Below are positions 50,579 to 60,526 of a stretch of DNA of 64,000 nucleotides, piece after piece. The notes under the pieces are model-generated. The model searched no databases, was not told the origin of the DNA, and saw only the letters and a program-made list of their open reading frames with translations. The DNA is taken from the NCBI GenBank assembly GCA_040219235.1, contig JAVJSV010000016.1:372001-436000 (forward strand). Reading direction: 5' to 3'. The first letter of the stretch is position 1; each line of letters opens with the position of its first letter. The DNA is from Rhodospirillaceae bacterium. Lineage in GTDB: Bacteria; Pseudomonadota; Alphaproteobacteria; Rhodospirillales; Rhodospirillaceae. A program made the position numbers and the translations under genes.

Positions 50579-51451
50579 ATGACAGATGACGCGCTTTTGG
50601 CCCAAATCACGCGCCTTGCCGATGCCCTAGACCGCCTCTCGCCGCCCAAAAAAGAAAGTGAAAGCTTGCAAGACGGTGACGCCTTTGTTTGGGATCCAAA
50701 CAATGGGACTCTCAAACCTGTTGCAAAGGTGAATCGGGTACCGCTGGCGCTGCTTCAGGGCATCGACTCCCAGCGGGAGACACTTTTAAAAAATACCCAC
50801 AATCACGCTGCGGGACTTCCCTCCAATAACGCGCTGCTATGGGGCGCGCGCGGCACCGGCAAGAGTTCCATCGTCAAAGCCATACATGCCGAAGTAAACA
50901 GTCTGCTATCTAAAAATCACGCACTGGTCCTGATCGAGATTCATAGGGAAGATATTCCGACCCTTCCGAAATTACTGGATATCGTGCGCCTGCAATCCCG
51001 GAGGTTTATCGTTTTTTGCGATGATCTGACGTTTGAGGGCCTGGACGACGGATACAAGGCGCTCAAAGCCGTTCTCGAGGGCGGATTAGAAGGGCGACCA
51101 GATAATGTGGTCTTCTACGCCACATCCAACCGTCGCCACATGATGGCCCGGGATATGATCGAAAATGAACAGGCGGTCTCAATTCATCGAGGCGAAGCCG
51201 TTGAGGAAAAAGTGTCCCTGTCAGATCGGTTTGGTCTGTGGCTCGGTTTTCATCACCTGGACCAGGACACCTATTTCAAAATCGTGTCAGAATATGCGAG
51301 GGCTTTTAGGATCAACATCGCATCAGACGACTTAATCGCCCAGGCAAAAGAATGGAGCGTCACGAGGGGTTCCCGCTCGGGCCGGGTCGCCTGGCAGTTC
51401 ATTCAACATTTGGCCGGTGAACAGGGTATTCCTATTACCCTTCCAGACTAG
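50579..51451 (+). CDS. DUF815-family AAA ATPase
   Basis: 290 aa. The P-loop LLWGARGTGKSSIVKA (about residue 85) and Walker B RFIVFCDDLTFEGLDDGYKALK are intact. ATSNRRHMMARDM is a sensor-1-like segment. DUF815 ATPases are widespread, often next to yajC in Alphaproteobacteria; function unclear. The 3' end overlaps the flavoprotein gene stop by 4 bp, tail to tail. Confidence 0.93.
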   Translation: MTDDALLAQITRLADALDRLSPPKKESESLQDGDAFVWDPNNGTLKPVAKVNRVPLALLQGIDSQRETLLKNTHNHAAGLPSNNALLWGARGTGKSSIVKAIHAEVNSLLSKNHALVLIEIHREDIPTLPKLLDIVRLQSRRFIVFCDDLTFEGLDDGYKALKAVLEGGLEGRPDNVVFYATSNRRHMMARDMIENEQAVSIHRGEAVEEKVSLSDRFGLWLGFHHLDQDTYFKIVSEYARAFRINIASDDLIAQAKEWSVTRGSRSGRVAWQFIQHLAGEQGIPITLPD

Positions 51452-52995
51452 ACCTTAAGCGGAATCATCCGCTGACCAAGCAACCGACCAAAGGTCAGCG
51501 CGGGGGTAACCCCCATTCCGTTGGTTAAGGCATTCCCAGCAGTGGTTGCATTCCCAGTGACCTCACCTGCAGCATAAAGGTTAGGAATAGGCGTACCGTC
51601 TTCGCGGGTGACCCGAAGCTGGGCATCAACGCCCAATCCCGCATAGGACATCACGTTCCAGCCCTGCAGCCGAATGGCGTAATACGGCGCTGTTCCAACC
51701 GCAAGCGGACGGTGCTCACGGCCCATGGGGTCCGTCGTACCCGCCGATAGGCTTGCATTATATGCGTTGATATCGCGCTCAAGATTGTAAGGGTTGATCC
51801 CAGACTTGACGCCCAACTCGCCTAAAGTCTCCGCTTTGGCAAACATGGGATGATCAACAAAAGCGTCATCTAACTGTTCGCGAGACCAGCTTGGGATAAG
51901 CGGCGGCGCCGTATCAAGAATTTGCTGGTCAAAAACAGCCCAATGGCGGTGACCCGGTTGTTGACCGAGCACATACTCGCGGTGGGCGACGCTAGGATGA
52001 TCTTCCCGAACGAACCGCTCGCCATGCATATTAACAAAAACCTCCCAGGGTGGACGACGCTCAACCCCAAGAGCTGCACCAGCAGCAGCCGGTGCTGGGT
52101 AATAATCACTCTCCAAAATGGTGCCAAATAGTGTTGCGTACTTTTCTCCTCCACGGACATAGCCGCCAGCGCCAAGACCTAACGTAATACCCTGGCCCTG
52201 ACTAAAGGGGTACGCAATCTCCCGGAATAAGGGCACGCCATGGAGATCTTGGAACATCCGGGGGTTGGCCATGCAGCCACCACTGGTCAGCAGCACGAAT
52301 TTGGCCCGGTAATCAACGCGTTCGCCGGTATCATTCTCGGTGACAACGCCGCGCACAGCGCCAGTTTCGTCTTGAATCAAATCCACCGCACCGGTGTCGA
52401 GCAGCACTTTAAGGTCTTTTGACGCCTGCGCTTCCACCATCATCGGGTCCATGATGTTTTGAAAGGCTTTCGCACGATCCTTGCTCCACTGATAACGGCG
52501 CGTCGTGAATGGCTCATGGCCGCCACCCATCACCGGATGGTTGTCCATGATCGTGTAGCCCCGAGCAGCGAACCAATTGAGGGTATCGCCTGCATGATCG
52601 ACCAACAGCCGCGTCAGAGCCGGGTCAGAGGTATTGCGGTTGATCCGCATGACATCATCATAATGAGCGTCCGGGGAATCTTCGATCCCCTGTTCTTTTT
52701 GCCAGACGGTTCCTGATGCGGCGACCTGTCCGGTTGAACGGTCCATGGTGCCACCGAGTTGTGGCGCCTTGTCGATCACCAAAACCTTGGCTCCACGATC
52801 TGCGGCAAATAGAGCTGCTGGCATCCCTGCGGTTCCACCACCAACAATAATTAGATCCCACTCGCTGTTTTGCGCCATGGCACTGCGCATTCCAAAAGTC
52901 TGAGTGCTTAAAGCCGCGATTGCTGCCGTGCCGGCCAAAAATGTCCGCTTAGATATGCTTGTATTAAACATCACACCTTTTGAACCACTGCCCAT
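51448..52995 (-). CDS. Tat-exported FAD-dependent oxidoreductase (paralog of 1409-2977)
   Basis: 515 aa. The Tat leader SKRTFLAGTAAIAAL is followed by the FAD motif WDLIIVGGGTAGMPAALFAADRGAKVLVID and C-terminal NLYAAGEVTGNATTAGNALTNGMGVTPALTFG. It aligns along its length with the other flavoprotein (same HYDDVMRI, NHPV/HHPV and GQGITLG blocks). The start is ATG 52995, with GGAGG 8-12 nt upstream. It sits inside an otherwise conserved export and cell-wall block, between DUF815 and the LysM/M23 gene, suggesting insertion. Confidence 0.86.
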   Translation of the reverse strand: MGSGSKGVMFNTSISKRTFLAGTAAIAALSTQTFGMRSAMAQNSEWDLIIVGGGTAGMPAALFAADRGAKVLVIDKAPQLGGTMDRSTGQVAASGTVWQKEQGIEDSPDAHYDDVMRINRNTSDPALTRLLVDHAGDTLNWFAARGYTIMDNHPVMGGGHEPFTTRRYQWSKDRAKAFQNIMDPMMVEAQASKDLKVLLDTGAVDLIQDETGAVRGVVTENDTGERVDYRAKFVLLTSGGCMANPRMFQDLHGVPLFREIAYPFSQGQGITLGLGAGGYVRGGEKYATLFGTILESDYYPAPAAAGAALGVERRPPWEVFVNMHGERFVREDHPSVAHREYVLGQQPGHRHWAVFDQQILDTAPPLIPSWSREQLDDAFVDHPMFAKAETLGELGVKSGINPYNLERDINAYNASLSAGTTDPMGREHRPLAVGTAPYYAIRLQGWNVMSYAGLGVDAQLRVTREDGTPIPNLYAAGEVTGNATTAGNALTNGMGVTPALTFGRLLGQRMIPLKV

Positions 52996-53092
52996 GAGAA
53001 GCCTCCTCTCCAGAATTCCTATGTTGCCACCGTGACACTAAAACATCTGAAAGTCAGGCCAAACGGTACACAGCCGGTTAAGACGCGAACAC

Positions 53093-54034
53093 TTAGCTTC
53101 CAAACGTTGAAAGATATTCCAAGGGATTAACAGCCTTTGTCCCGCGCCTTAATTCAAAGTGTAATTGCGGTGAACGCACATTCCCACTGCTGCCCGCTCT
53201 GGAGATAACCTGGCCTCGGCCAACCGTATCGCCGCGCCGGACGAGCAACTCGTCGTTGTGCGCATATGCTGTCATCCAACCGTCAGCATGTTTTAACAGC
53301 AGTAAATTACCAAATCCTTGGAGTTCGTTCCCGGAATAGGCCACCACACCGTTTTCGGCCGCACGCACCGGCGCACCGCGCTCTGTCTCAATATTGATTC
53401 CATCGTTATGTAGACCCTGACCGCTGGGACCGAACTTCGAGAGCAGCCTGCCTTCTAACGGCCAAACAAAACGGCTGCCGGCGCGCACGGGCGGCGCTGG
53501 TGGGGCTACGGGTGGCGGTGCTGAAGCCACTGGCGCAGGGCTCGACGGACCACGACGAGACTGATCAGATGAACCCGAAGAGCTTGTAGGCATTGATGCT
53601 GAACTGGCAATCACTGTTGAACTGCCAGGCATTGCCAACTGCTGTCCTGGATAAATTGTATAAGGAGATACTAGTCCGTTCTTTTGCGCCAAGGCCCGCA
53701 TGTCTACGCCATACTGACGTGAAATCCCATACAAGTTATCGCCCTGTCGAACGGTGTGTAACCTCGGTTGATCTAATTTGAGAACCTGTCCGGGATACAA
53801 AACGTAAGGCGGCTGAAGACCGTTTCGCTCAATGATGGACTTCATCGGGACATTAAAACGCCGCGCAATGAGATACACACTATCGCCGCGCTGAACCGTG
53901 ACGGTTTCCGGTACCCCCTGACCAAGCAGAAGGCCACCGCGATAGCCAGGCGGCGGGGTCCAACTTGGGGCACAAGCGACCAATCCCAGAAAAATCAGGG
54001 CTATTTGGGTGATTCTAAATAAAACGTTTCTCAT
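53093..54034 (-). CDS. LysM/M23 lipoprotein, NlpD/DipM-like (degenerate peptidase)
   Basis: A 313-aa lipoprotein with lipobox LVAC (about residue 21). Two LysM domains follow (VQRGDSVYLIARRFNVPM; VRQGDNLYGISRQYGVDM), then a Ser/Pro-rich linker and an M23 domain from about 195. The first zinc motif HxGxD is replaced by NDGIN, and HLH by QLH, so zinc catalysis is not expected. That is the state of amidase activators such as E. coli NlpD. It probably binds peptidoglycan at the division site. The pcm gene is 42 bp upstream. Confidence 0.92.
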   Translation of the reverse strand: MRNVLFRITQIALIFLGLVACAPSWTPPPGYRGGLLLGQGVPETVTVQRGDSVYLIARRFNVPMKSIIERNGLQPPYVLYPGQVLKLDQPRLHTVRQGDNLYGISRQYGVDMRALAQKNGLVSPYTIYPGQQLAMPGSSTVIASSASMPTSSSGSSDQSRRGPSSPAPVASAPPPVAPPAPPVRAGSRFVWPLEGRLLSKFGPSGQGLHNDGINIETERGAPVRAAENGVVAYSGNELQGFGNLLLLKHADGWMTAYAHNDELLVRRGDTVGRGQVISRAGSSGNVRSPQLHFELRRGTKAVNPLEYLSTFGS

Positions 54035-54076
54035 GGCGGGGAACGATACGAACGGAACTCGCCTTTCGCAAGATAA

Positions 54077-54739
54077 TCAATTCTCGCGGCGACTGCGGCC
54101 ATCGGGTACACCTTCAACCAAAGGCACAAACCTGACTGGAAAGAGCGGCTCTGACTCCAATCGTCCTTGGTTCTTAGTAACCCTGACCACCATTTGATCG
54201 TCCGCAGACTCACCGCCGACCGGCAGTATCATGATGCCGCCCTTGTCAGACAATTGGGCCACCAAGTCCTGGGGCACCACAGGCGCAGCGGCAGTCACAA
54301 GAATGCGGTCAAAGGGGGCCTGTCGTGGCCAGCCTTTCCAGCCGTCGCCAGACTGCGTGGTAATGTTGTGCAGAGACATGGCTGTAAAACGTTCTTCGGC
54401 GATAGCCAATAAGTCACTATGCCGTTCAATCGTATAAAGGCGACGGCACAAGCGCGAGAGAATGGCTGCCTGGTAGCCAGAACCGGTTCCAATCTCAAGC
54501 ACTTTATGTCGATCAGACAGTTTGAGCGCCTGCGTCATTAACCCGACCACAAGCGGCTGGCTTATGGTCTGACCACAAGAAATCGGTAAGGCGCGATTGG
54601 CCCAAGCTTGGTCTAAAAAGGACTCTTCCACGAAATTTTCGCGAGGAATACGTTCCATCGCTGAAAGCACAGCCGTATCCGTGACTCCAGAATTACGGAG
54701 GTCCATGATCAAACGAATGCGGCGGGAGTCCTGGCTCAC
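54077..54739 (-). CDS. pcm: Protein-L-isoaspartate O-methyltransferase
   Basis: 220 aa. It repairs isoaspartyl residues in aged proteins. AMERIPRENFVEESFLDQAWANRALPISCGQTISQP and motif I VLEIGTGSGYQAAILSRL are canonical, as are FDRILVTAAAPVVP and LVPLVEG-type C-terminal residues. The start is GTG 54739, overlapping the surE stop (GTGA). It follows surE as in most proteobacteria. Confidence 0.96.
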   Translation of the reverse strand: MSQDSRRIRLIMDLRNSGVTDTAVLSAMERIPRENFVEESFLDQAWANRALPISCGQTISQPLVVGLMTQALKLSDRHKVLEIGTGSGYQAAILSRLCRRLYTIERHSDLLAIAEERFTAMSLHNITTQSGDGWKGWPRQAPFDRILVTAAAPVVPQDLVAQLSDKGGIMILPVGGESADDQMVVRVTKNQGRLESEPLFPVRFVPLVEGVPDGRSRREN

Positions 54740-55512
54740 TCGAGAACCCGCTTCAAAGCTGACAGGGTGTCGCGATCCGTCAGATCCACAGACAGGGGCG
54801 TAACCGCAATGTACCCGGCGGCTGTCAAACTCAAGTCTGTGGTTTCATCCTGGGTGTCATGCACACGCGGCGGGCCTATCCAGATATAGGGCCGACCCCT
54901 GGGGTCTTCGCGAACGATCAATTCATCACCCAGCTTGTGTTTGCCCTGAATGGCGAGTTTAACGCCTTTCACATCATCAACCGCTAAGTCCGGAAAATTA
55001 ATATTAATCAATGTATTACGACCCCAACTTGCCTTGCAAACTGAGCGGATCAGGTCGGCCGCATAATGCTCCGCTGTCTCCCAGTTGGGGCTGCCGTTCA
55101 TGATTTGGCTAAAGGCAATGGCCGGGATATCCTGCAACGTCGCTTCCAGAGCCGCAGCCACCGTGCCGGAGTAATGAACATCTTCGCCCAGGTTTGCGCC
55201 CATGTTGATGCCGGACAGCACCAAATCGGGTGGAAAGTCCGTCATGATGTGTTGAGCGGCCACCAGAACGCAATCAGTCGGCGTACCGTCTATCATGAAA
55301 CGTTTTTCGCCCAATTGCGTGGGCCGCAAAGGGTGATGCAGAGTTAAGGAGTGCCCGGCTCCGCTTTGCTCTCTTGCGGGCGCAACCACCCAGACATCAT
55401 CCGTAAGCGTGCGGGCTATTTTCTCTAAAATTGCCAGACCTGGTGCGTCTATACCGTCGTCATTGGACAGAAGTATTCTGCTGCCCGAAAGATCATCGAC
55501 CGGCGTAAACAT
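54736..55512 (-). CDS. surE: 5'/3'-nucleotidase SurE
   Basis: 258 aa. Metal-binding ILLSNDDGIDAPGL and the family block VLSGINMGANLGEDVHYSGTVAAALEA are intact. It dephosphorylates nucleoside monophosphates and is linked to stationary-phase survival. It is 8 bp after serS and overlaps pcm. Confidence 0.97.
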   Translation of the reverse strand: MFTPVDDLSGSRILLSNDDGIDAPGLAILEKIARTLTDDVWVVAPAREQSGAGHSLTLHHPLRPTQLGEKRFMIDGTPTDCVLVAAQHIMTDFPPDLVLSGINMGANLGEDVHYSGTVAAALEATLQDIPAIAFSQIMNGSPNWETAEHYAADLIRSVCKASWGRNTLININFPDLAVDDVKGVKLAIQGKHKLGDELIVREDPRGRPYIWIGPPRVHDTQDETTDLSLTAAGYIAVTPLSVDLTDRDTLSALKRVLE

Positions 55513-55520
55513 AACTCTAA

Positions 55521-56804
55521 CTACCCCTGAACTGGCGGTATGACCTCTAAACCGCCCATATAACGCTTAAGGACCTCTGGTATATGAACGCTACCGTCTT
55601 GGTGTTGATAATTCTCTAAGACAGCCACCAGGGTCCGGCCGACGGCCAGACCAGAGCCATTTAAGGTGTGTACCGGGCGCGTTCCCTTGGCACCCTCTTC
55701 CGGCTTATAGCGCGCGCCCATGCGCAGCGCCTGAAAGTCCAGGCAGTTCGAACACGATGAAATCTCGCGGTACAGATTTTGACCAGGCAGCCAGACTTCG
55801 AGATCATAAGTCCGGTTTGCTCCAAATCCCATGTCACCGGTCGATAACGCCATGACTCTGTAAGGAAGCGCCAACTTTTGCAGAATTCCCTCAGCACAGG
55901 CCGTCATGCGGTCCAGCTCATCCGCGGATTGCTCCGGCTCAACGATCGAGACCAGCTCGACTTTTTCAAACTGATGTTGCCGGATCATCCCCCGGGTGTC
56001 TTTGCCCGCAGCGCCAGCTTCCCGGCGGAAACATTGTGTGAAGGCTGTAAACCTGAGCGGCAATTCGCTGGCCGTTAAAATGCTGTCGGCAACAAGATTG
56101 GTTAGAGAGACCTCGGCTGTTGGGATCAACCATAAATCATCCTGGGTCTTGTAAAGGTCATCAGAAAATTTCGGCAGTTGGCCGGTGCCAATCAAAGCTG
56201 GGTCTTTCACCAACAACGGCGGAATAACCTCAGTATAGCCGTTCTGTTCTGTGTGCGTGTCCAGCATGAATTGAGCAATCGCCCGCTCTAATCTGGCCAG
56301 TGGCCCCGTCAAAACCACAAAGCGCGCGCCGGACATTTTAGCTGCGGCATCAAATTTCATCCCACCCAGGCCCTCACCCAGGGCGACGTGGTCTTTAACC
56401 TCAAAGTTAAAAGCGCGGGGTTCTCCGACTTTACGCAGTTCAACGTTGTCGTCTTCGCTTAGGCCGTCTGGAACGTCATCATGCGGCAAGTTTGGAATCC
56501 CAAGCAGAAGGGATCGGAGATCGTCCGAAACATGCTTCTGCTCTTCTTCCAGCCGGATCATTTCATCTTTAAGTGCTGCCACGGCGGCCATAATCTCAGA
56601 AGCGTCTCCCCCCTGTTTCTTGACCTGGCCGATCTTCTTGGAACTCTCATTGCGCTCTGTTTGCAGCGTTTGGAGCTTGGTCACAGCCTCACGGTTGCGC
56701 TCGTCCAACGCCAAGATATTACCAGACAAGGGGTCTAGGCCACGACGTTTGAGGCCGCTGTCAAAGGCTTCTGGATTGTCTCTAATCCACTTTAAATCAT
56801 GCAT
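55521..56804 (-). CDS. serS: Seryl-tRNA synthetase
   Basis: 427 aa. An N-terminal coiled-coil arm (about 30-105) is followed by a class II catalytic core: motif 2 [29 protein letters not shown] and motif 3 [20 protein letters not shown]. It charges tRNA-Ser. Full length; it lies between tatC and surE. Confidence 0.98.
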   Translation of the reverse strand: MHDLKWIRDNPEAFDSGLKRRGLDPLSGNILALDERNREAVTKLQTLQTERNESSKKIGQVKKQGGDASEIMAAVAALKDEMIRLEEEQKHVSDDLRSLLLGIPNLPHDDVPDGLSEDDNVELRKVGEPRAFNFEVKDHVALGEGLGGMKFDAAAKMSGARFVVLTGPLARLERAIAQFMLDTHTEQNGYTEVIPPLLVKDPALIGTGQLPKFSDDLYKTQDDLWLIPTAEVSLTNLVADSILTASELPLRFTAFTQCFRREAGAAGKDTRGMIRQHQFEKVELVSIVEPEQSADELDRMTACAEGILQKLALPYRVMALSTGDMGFGANRTYDLEVWLPGQNLYREISSCSNCLDFQALRMGARYKPEEGAKGTRPVHTLNGSGLAVGRTLVAVLENYQHQDGSVHIPEVLKRYMGGLEVIPPVQG

Positions 56805-56920
56805 GGGAGGTCTAGCCGCTGAGGTGAAGTATTATGGACGCGGGTTATACGGAACCCAAGCCGCAGCGTCCACTGGCATATCCAGATGGCATAACCAGAC
56901 GGGCGCCGGGCTATCTGAGA

Positions 56921-57742
56921 TCAGGCCTCGTTGAAGTCCGTATCTTCGAACTCATCGTCTTCTGCATCTTCCGCCCAAGCCTCTTCGCGTTTTCGCTCGA
57001 TAATGCGGCAGGCATAGATGCTGATTTCATAAAGAACCATCATCGGTACAGCCAAGCCGATCTGGCTGATCACATCAGGCGGCGTGACAATGGCGGCAAA
57101 AACAAACACCCCGACAATGGCGTACTTGCGTTTCTCGGCCAGTCCATCTGCTGAAACAATGCCGACCCGGGCTAGCAGAACCAGCAAGACAGGCATTTGG
57201 AAGCTAATCCCAAAAGCCAGGATCAACTTCATCACCAGCCCAAGGTATTCCCCCACCCTGGCTTCCAGCTCAATCGGCAGCACACTCTCGTCCGCGCCGG
57301 TCTGGAACTGCAGTAAGAAACGCCAGGCCATCGGCATGATGAAGTAGTAAACGAAGGAGGCTCCGGCCAAAAACAGGACCGGGCTGGCCACAAGAAACGG
57401 CGCAAGCGCGCCCTTCTCGTGCTTGTAAAGCCCGGGCGCGATAAATAACCATAGCTGGCTGGCTATAATTGGAAAGCTGACAAACGCCGCTGCAAAAAAG
57501 CCAACCTTAATCTGGGTAAAGAAGGCTTCCGTCAGTGCTGTGTAGATCATGCGGTTGGTGCCGCCGACCTCCAACATAACCTCGGCCAAAGGCTTGACCA
57601 AAAAGCCATAGATCGGTTGCGCGAAATAGAAGCACACAAAAAAGGTGATCAGAAACCCCAGGATGGTCCAGATCAGACGGTTCCGTAGCTCCATCAAGTG
57701 ATCGAGCAACGGCATCGTATGGGAATCAGGATCCTCTGCCAT
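56921..57742 (-). CDS. tatC: Sec-independent protein translocase TatC
   Basis: 273 aa with six membrane segments. The N-terminal PLLDHLMELRNRLIWTILGF and the FYYFIMPMAWRFLLQFQ-type region are TatC marks; the C-terminus is a long acidic tail (EDAEDDEFEDTDFNEA). It recognises twin-arginine signals with TatB. It starts 6 bp after tatB. Confidence 0.97.
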   Translation of the reverse strand: MAEDPDSHTMPLLDHLMELRNRLIWTILGFLITFFVCFYFAQPIYGFLVKPLAEVMLEVGGTNRMIYTALTEAFFTQIKVGFFAAAFVSFPIIASQLWLFIAPGLYKHEKGALAPFLVASPVLFLAGASFVYYFIMPMAWRFLLQFQTGADESVLPIELEARVGEYLGLVMKLILAFGISFQMPVLLVLLARVGIVSADGLAEKRKYAIVGVFVFAAIVTPPDVISQIGLAVPMMVLYEISIYACRIIERKREEAWAEDAEDDEFEDTDFNEA

Positions 57743-57747
57743 GGGAG

Positions 57748-58278
57748 CTAGGCGTTACCCGCAGACGCAGAAGATTCTGAAACTTTGGCTGTGTTTGCTG
57801 GCGCTGTGTTTGCTGGCGCTGTGTTTGCTGTCACTTCTGTTTTGGCTGCTGGCGGCTCGATAGCTGCAGGGGCCGGTGTGGTGGTGGCCGGTGTGGTGGT
57901 GGCCGGAGTCACCTTGGACGGTCCCGGCAGGGACGCCGGGGTTGGCCCGGCTTCGGTTTTGATATGTGAAACCTGCTGTTTGGCATCATCCAGGGTCGAT
58001 TTCAGGTCCGACTGAAGCTCACCCTTTGGATCAACGGCCTGACTAATCGCGGCTCCGATATCATGGTTTTTAATGGAATTTACTGTTTTTCTGACGTCGT
58101 CTAGGTCCGCTTCCCGAACCAAATCATCCATATGGCCCTGGAATTCAGAAGCCAGCCGTCGCGCTTTTCTCATCATGCGGGCCATTGTGCGCATGGCATG
58201 AGGAAGTTCCTTAGGCCCAAGCACAAGGATCATCATCAAACCCACAATAGAAAGTTCCCACCAGCTCATTCCGAACAC
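57748..58278 (-). CDS. tatB: Sec-independent protein translocase TatB
   Basis: 176 aa. The N-terminal helix WWELSIVGLMMILVLGPKELPHAMRTM and the following amphipathic helix are TatB-like. The C-terminal 70 residues are a low-complexity Ala/Pro/Thr tail built from short repeats (PATTTPATTT, APANTAPANTA). The start could be GTG 58278 or the ATG three codons later. Confidence 0.94.
   Translation of the reverse strand: MFGMSWWELSIVGLMMILVLGPKELPHAMRTMARMMRKARRLASEFQGHMDDLVREADLDDVRKTVNSIKNHDIGAAISQAVDPKGELQSDLKSTLDDAKQQVSHIKTEAGPTPASLPGPSKVTPATTTPATTTPAPAAIEPPAAKTEVTANTAPANTAPANTAKVSESSASAGNA
57791..57909 (-). repeat. Two 15-bp in-frame tandem repeats inside tatB
   Basis: GTGTTTGCTGGCGCT is repeated at 57791-57805 and 57806-57820, with a partial third. 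GGCCGGTGTGGTGGT is repeated at 57871-57885 and 57886-57900, with a partial third. Unit length is a multiple of three, so copy-number change would keep the frame. Confidence 0.85.
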
Positions 58279-58343
58279 GGTGTTCCTACCTTACTCGTCG
58301 CGACAGAAAAATTGCCTGCATAGTGACCAAAAGGTCTAAAAAG

Positions 58344-58580
58344 TTAGGCGCGCGAAGACGCTTCGTCTTTCTCCTTGGCCATAGCGGTATCGTCCGAAGA
58401 GTTTTCGTCGATGGCCTTCTTTACATCTGCTTTTTCGTCATCATCGTCTTTAAGGCCCGATTTGAAAGACTTTATGCCTTTTGCCACATCGCCCATCAGC
58501 GCCGGGATTTTACCCTTACCAAAGAGCAGTAATACGACGACAAGAACGACGACCCAGTGCCAAATACTAAATGATCCCAT
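58344..58580 (-). CDS. tatA: Sec-independent protein translocase TatA
   Basis: 78 aa. [38 protein letters not shown] is the TatA helix-hinge-amphipathic pattern with FGKGKIP. The C-terminus is charged. It is the first gene of the tatABC group, 158 bp after scpB. Confidence 0.97.
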   Translation of the reverse strand: MGSFSIWHWVVVLVVVLLLFGKGKIPALMGDVAKGIKSFKSGLKDDDDEKADVKKAIDENSSDDTAMAKEKDEASSRA

Positions 58581-58738
58581 GTCTTTGATTCTCCATGCTT
58601 TTTTGCATAAGTTGTTGCTATATCATCGCAGAAACTACGGCTTGCTGCAATGGCACCGAAGCTAAAGTAACTTTCATTCAAGTACTTAGGGCTGAATATC
58701 ACCCTTCGCAAGGGAAACCAGCTTTCGACCAACAGCTA

Positions 58739-59701
58739 TTAACCTCGATTTGCTTCTTCATCCTCTTGCTGGTTGTCAGCTTCAGAGCCTGTATCTCTAA
58801 CATTTTCAGCGGCATCTTCGTCTTCATCAATAGAACCATCTTGAAGTTCTTCATTAGCAGCTTGAGGGCTCTCATCAATGCCGTTTTCGACATTTTCTCC
58901 GATCTCAACGGCAGCGTCCTTTTCCTCACTCTCTTCGGCGAAATCCTCTGCCATAGCCTCTTCTGAAGATGGCGTTTCGTCGCCTCCCTCAAGAGGCTCA
59001 AGCATTTCGTCAGACTCCTCAGTATCAAAGAGTAAAGTGTCGCTGTCATTGGCGCGGGCATTGTATGCCGCAAGGCCCTGCCGACTATCCAGCAGACCCG
59101 CTGCTTTTAACTCATCGATCCCCGGCAAATCATTTAGCGATTCCAGACCAAAGTGGTCGAGGAACGCGTCTGAGGTTCCCCATGTGACGGGACGACCTGG
59201 TGTATGACGTCGGCCTTTCGGCTTAATCCAGCCTTCTTCCAAAAGGATGTCTATGGTCCCCTTGCTGATCACAACACCGCGGATTTCTTCAATTTCCGCG
59301 CGGGTGACTGGCTGGTGATACGCGATAATGGCCAGGGTTTCAGTACCAGCACGAGTGAGCTTTCTCGGCACCATTTTCTCTAGCTTTAAGCGATCGCCAA
59401 GATCGGGCGCTGTCCTAAAAAACCAGCGGTTTCCGGCCCGGGTTAACTCGACGCCACGGCCTTTATACAGTGCCTTCAACTTGCCGAGAATACTGGTCAC
59501 ATCGGCAGACTCATCAAGGCGTTCCTTGATGCTGCGCTCAGTCACCGCTGTTGCAGAGGCAAAAATCAGAGCCTCAACCAGACGCATATCTTCATCAACG
59601 GTGATCTGCTCAAGTTCATCATTGATGACTGCCTCAAGTTCATCATTATTGGCAACCAACTCGACCACGTTCTCATCAGATGCAGCTTCGGAAACAGTCA
59701 T
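58739..59701 (-). CDS. scpB: Segregation and condensation protein ScpB with acidic tail
   Basis: 320 aa. Residues 35-205 are two winged-helix domains of ScpB (RLVEALIFASATAVTERSIKERL; ETLAIIAYHQPVTRAEIEEIRGV; RRHTPGRPVTWGTSDAFLDHFGL). The last 110 residues are a long Glu/Asp-rich tail, well beyond the usual ScpB length of about 200-230. It works with SMC and ScpA. Its ATG overlaps the scpA stop. Confidence 0.95.
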   Translation of the reverse strand: MTVSEAASDENVVELVANNDELEAVINDELEQITVDEDMRLVEALIFASATAVTERSIKERLDESADVTSILGKLKALYKGRGVELTRAGNRWFFRTAPDLGDRLKLEKMVPRKLTRAGTETLAIIAYHQPVTRAEIEEIRGVVISKGTIDILLEEGWIKPKGRRHTPGRPVTWGTSDAFLDHFGLESLNDLPGIDELKAAGLLDSRQGLAAYNARANDSDTLLFDTEESDEMLEPLEGGDETPSSEEAMAEDFAEESEEKDAAVEIGENVENGIDESPQAANEELQDGSIDEDEDAAENVRDTGSEADNQQEDEEANRG

Positions 59702-60510
59702 TCGGACTCCACAAGTTCAGGCCGGTTTGCCGGCTTCAGAAAAATTGGCGAAAATGCCCCACCGTCTTGACGAACGTCGGCTTTACCCTGCCGAACCAGT
59801 TCTAATATCGCCAGCAAAGTGGTGCTAATCGCAGATCTACGTTTAAACGGTGACATACCTTCTTTTGGCAGAAAGGCGGCAAGATTGGTCCAGTCGGGCA
59901 CATTCGGAAGGATATTGCGCAGGCGTTCGATCGCATCATCAATCGAATACAGGTCAATGGGTTCTATTTCCAGCGCCTTAGGCGGCCCTTCTTGACGCGA
60001 CCGCGCATAGCCGCGGAGCAAGTCGTAGAGTGAGATATCGTAGACTGAGGTGTACGACACTGGCAGCCCTTCCGGATCTCCACGTGTGAAGAACGCCTGC
60101 CCCTTACGCGGCAGTTCCATGAGCTTTTTGCCCGCTTCCTGCATGGATTGCAGACGCAGAAGTTGCCAGCGCAAGGCATCGGCCATTTCTGATGCAGAGG
60201 GCTCATCTTCCTCCTCACGCGGCAGGAGAATCTTGGATTTGAGATAGGCCAGCCACGCCGCCATAACCAAATAATCTGCAGCCAATTCCAGGTTATGGAT
60301 GCGCGCAGCATCCACAAAAACCAGATATTGCTCGGCCAGTTCCAAAATCGAAATGTGGATCAAATCCACTTTCTGATCGCGCGCCAGCGTCAACAGAACA
60401 TCGATCGGCCCTTCAAAGCCGCCAAGGTTCAACACCAAATCATCCGGATTGGTGGCCGTTTCTGCGGCTATCGACCGCTCATCTTCTTGAAAAGGTGGAC
60501 GTTCGTCCAT
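59698..60510 (-). CDS. scpA: Segregation and condensation protein ScpA
   Basis: 270 aa. The N-terminal LGGFEGPIDVLLTLARDQKVDLIHISILELAEQYL and AADYLVMAAWLAYLKSKILLP are kleisin marks. A C-terminal winged helix follows. It bridges SMC heads. It is 16 bp after the M50 protease gene and overlaps scpB. Confidence 0.96.
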   Translation of the reverse strand: MDERPPFQEDERSIAAETATNPDDLVLNLGGFEGPIDVLLTLARDQKVDLIHISILELAEQYLVFVDAARIHNLELAADYLVMAAWLAYLKSKILLPREEEDEPSASEMADALRWQLLRLQSMQEAGKKLMELPRKGQAFFTRGDPEGLPVSYTSVYDISLYDLLRGYARSRQEGPPKALEIEPIDLYSIDDAIERLRNILPNVPDWTNLAAFLPKEGMSPFKRRSAISTTLLAILELVRQGKADVRQDGGAFSPIFLKPANRPELVESE

Positions 60511-60526
60511 GATTAGGGCGATCTCC

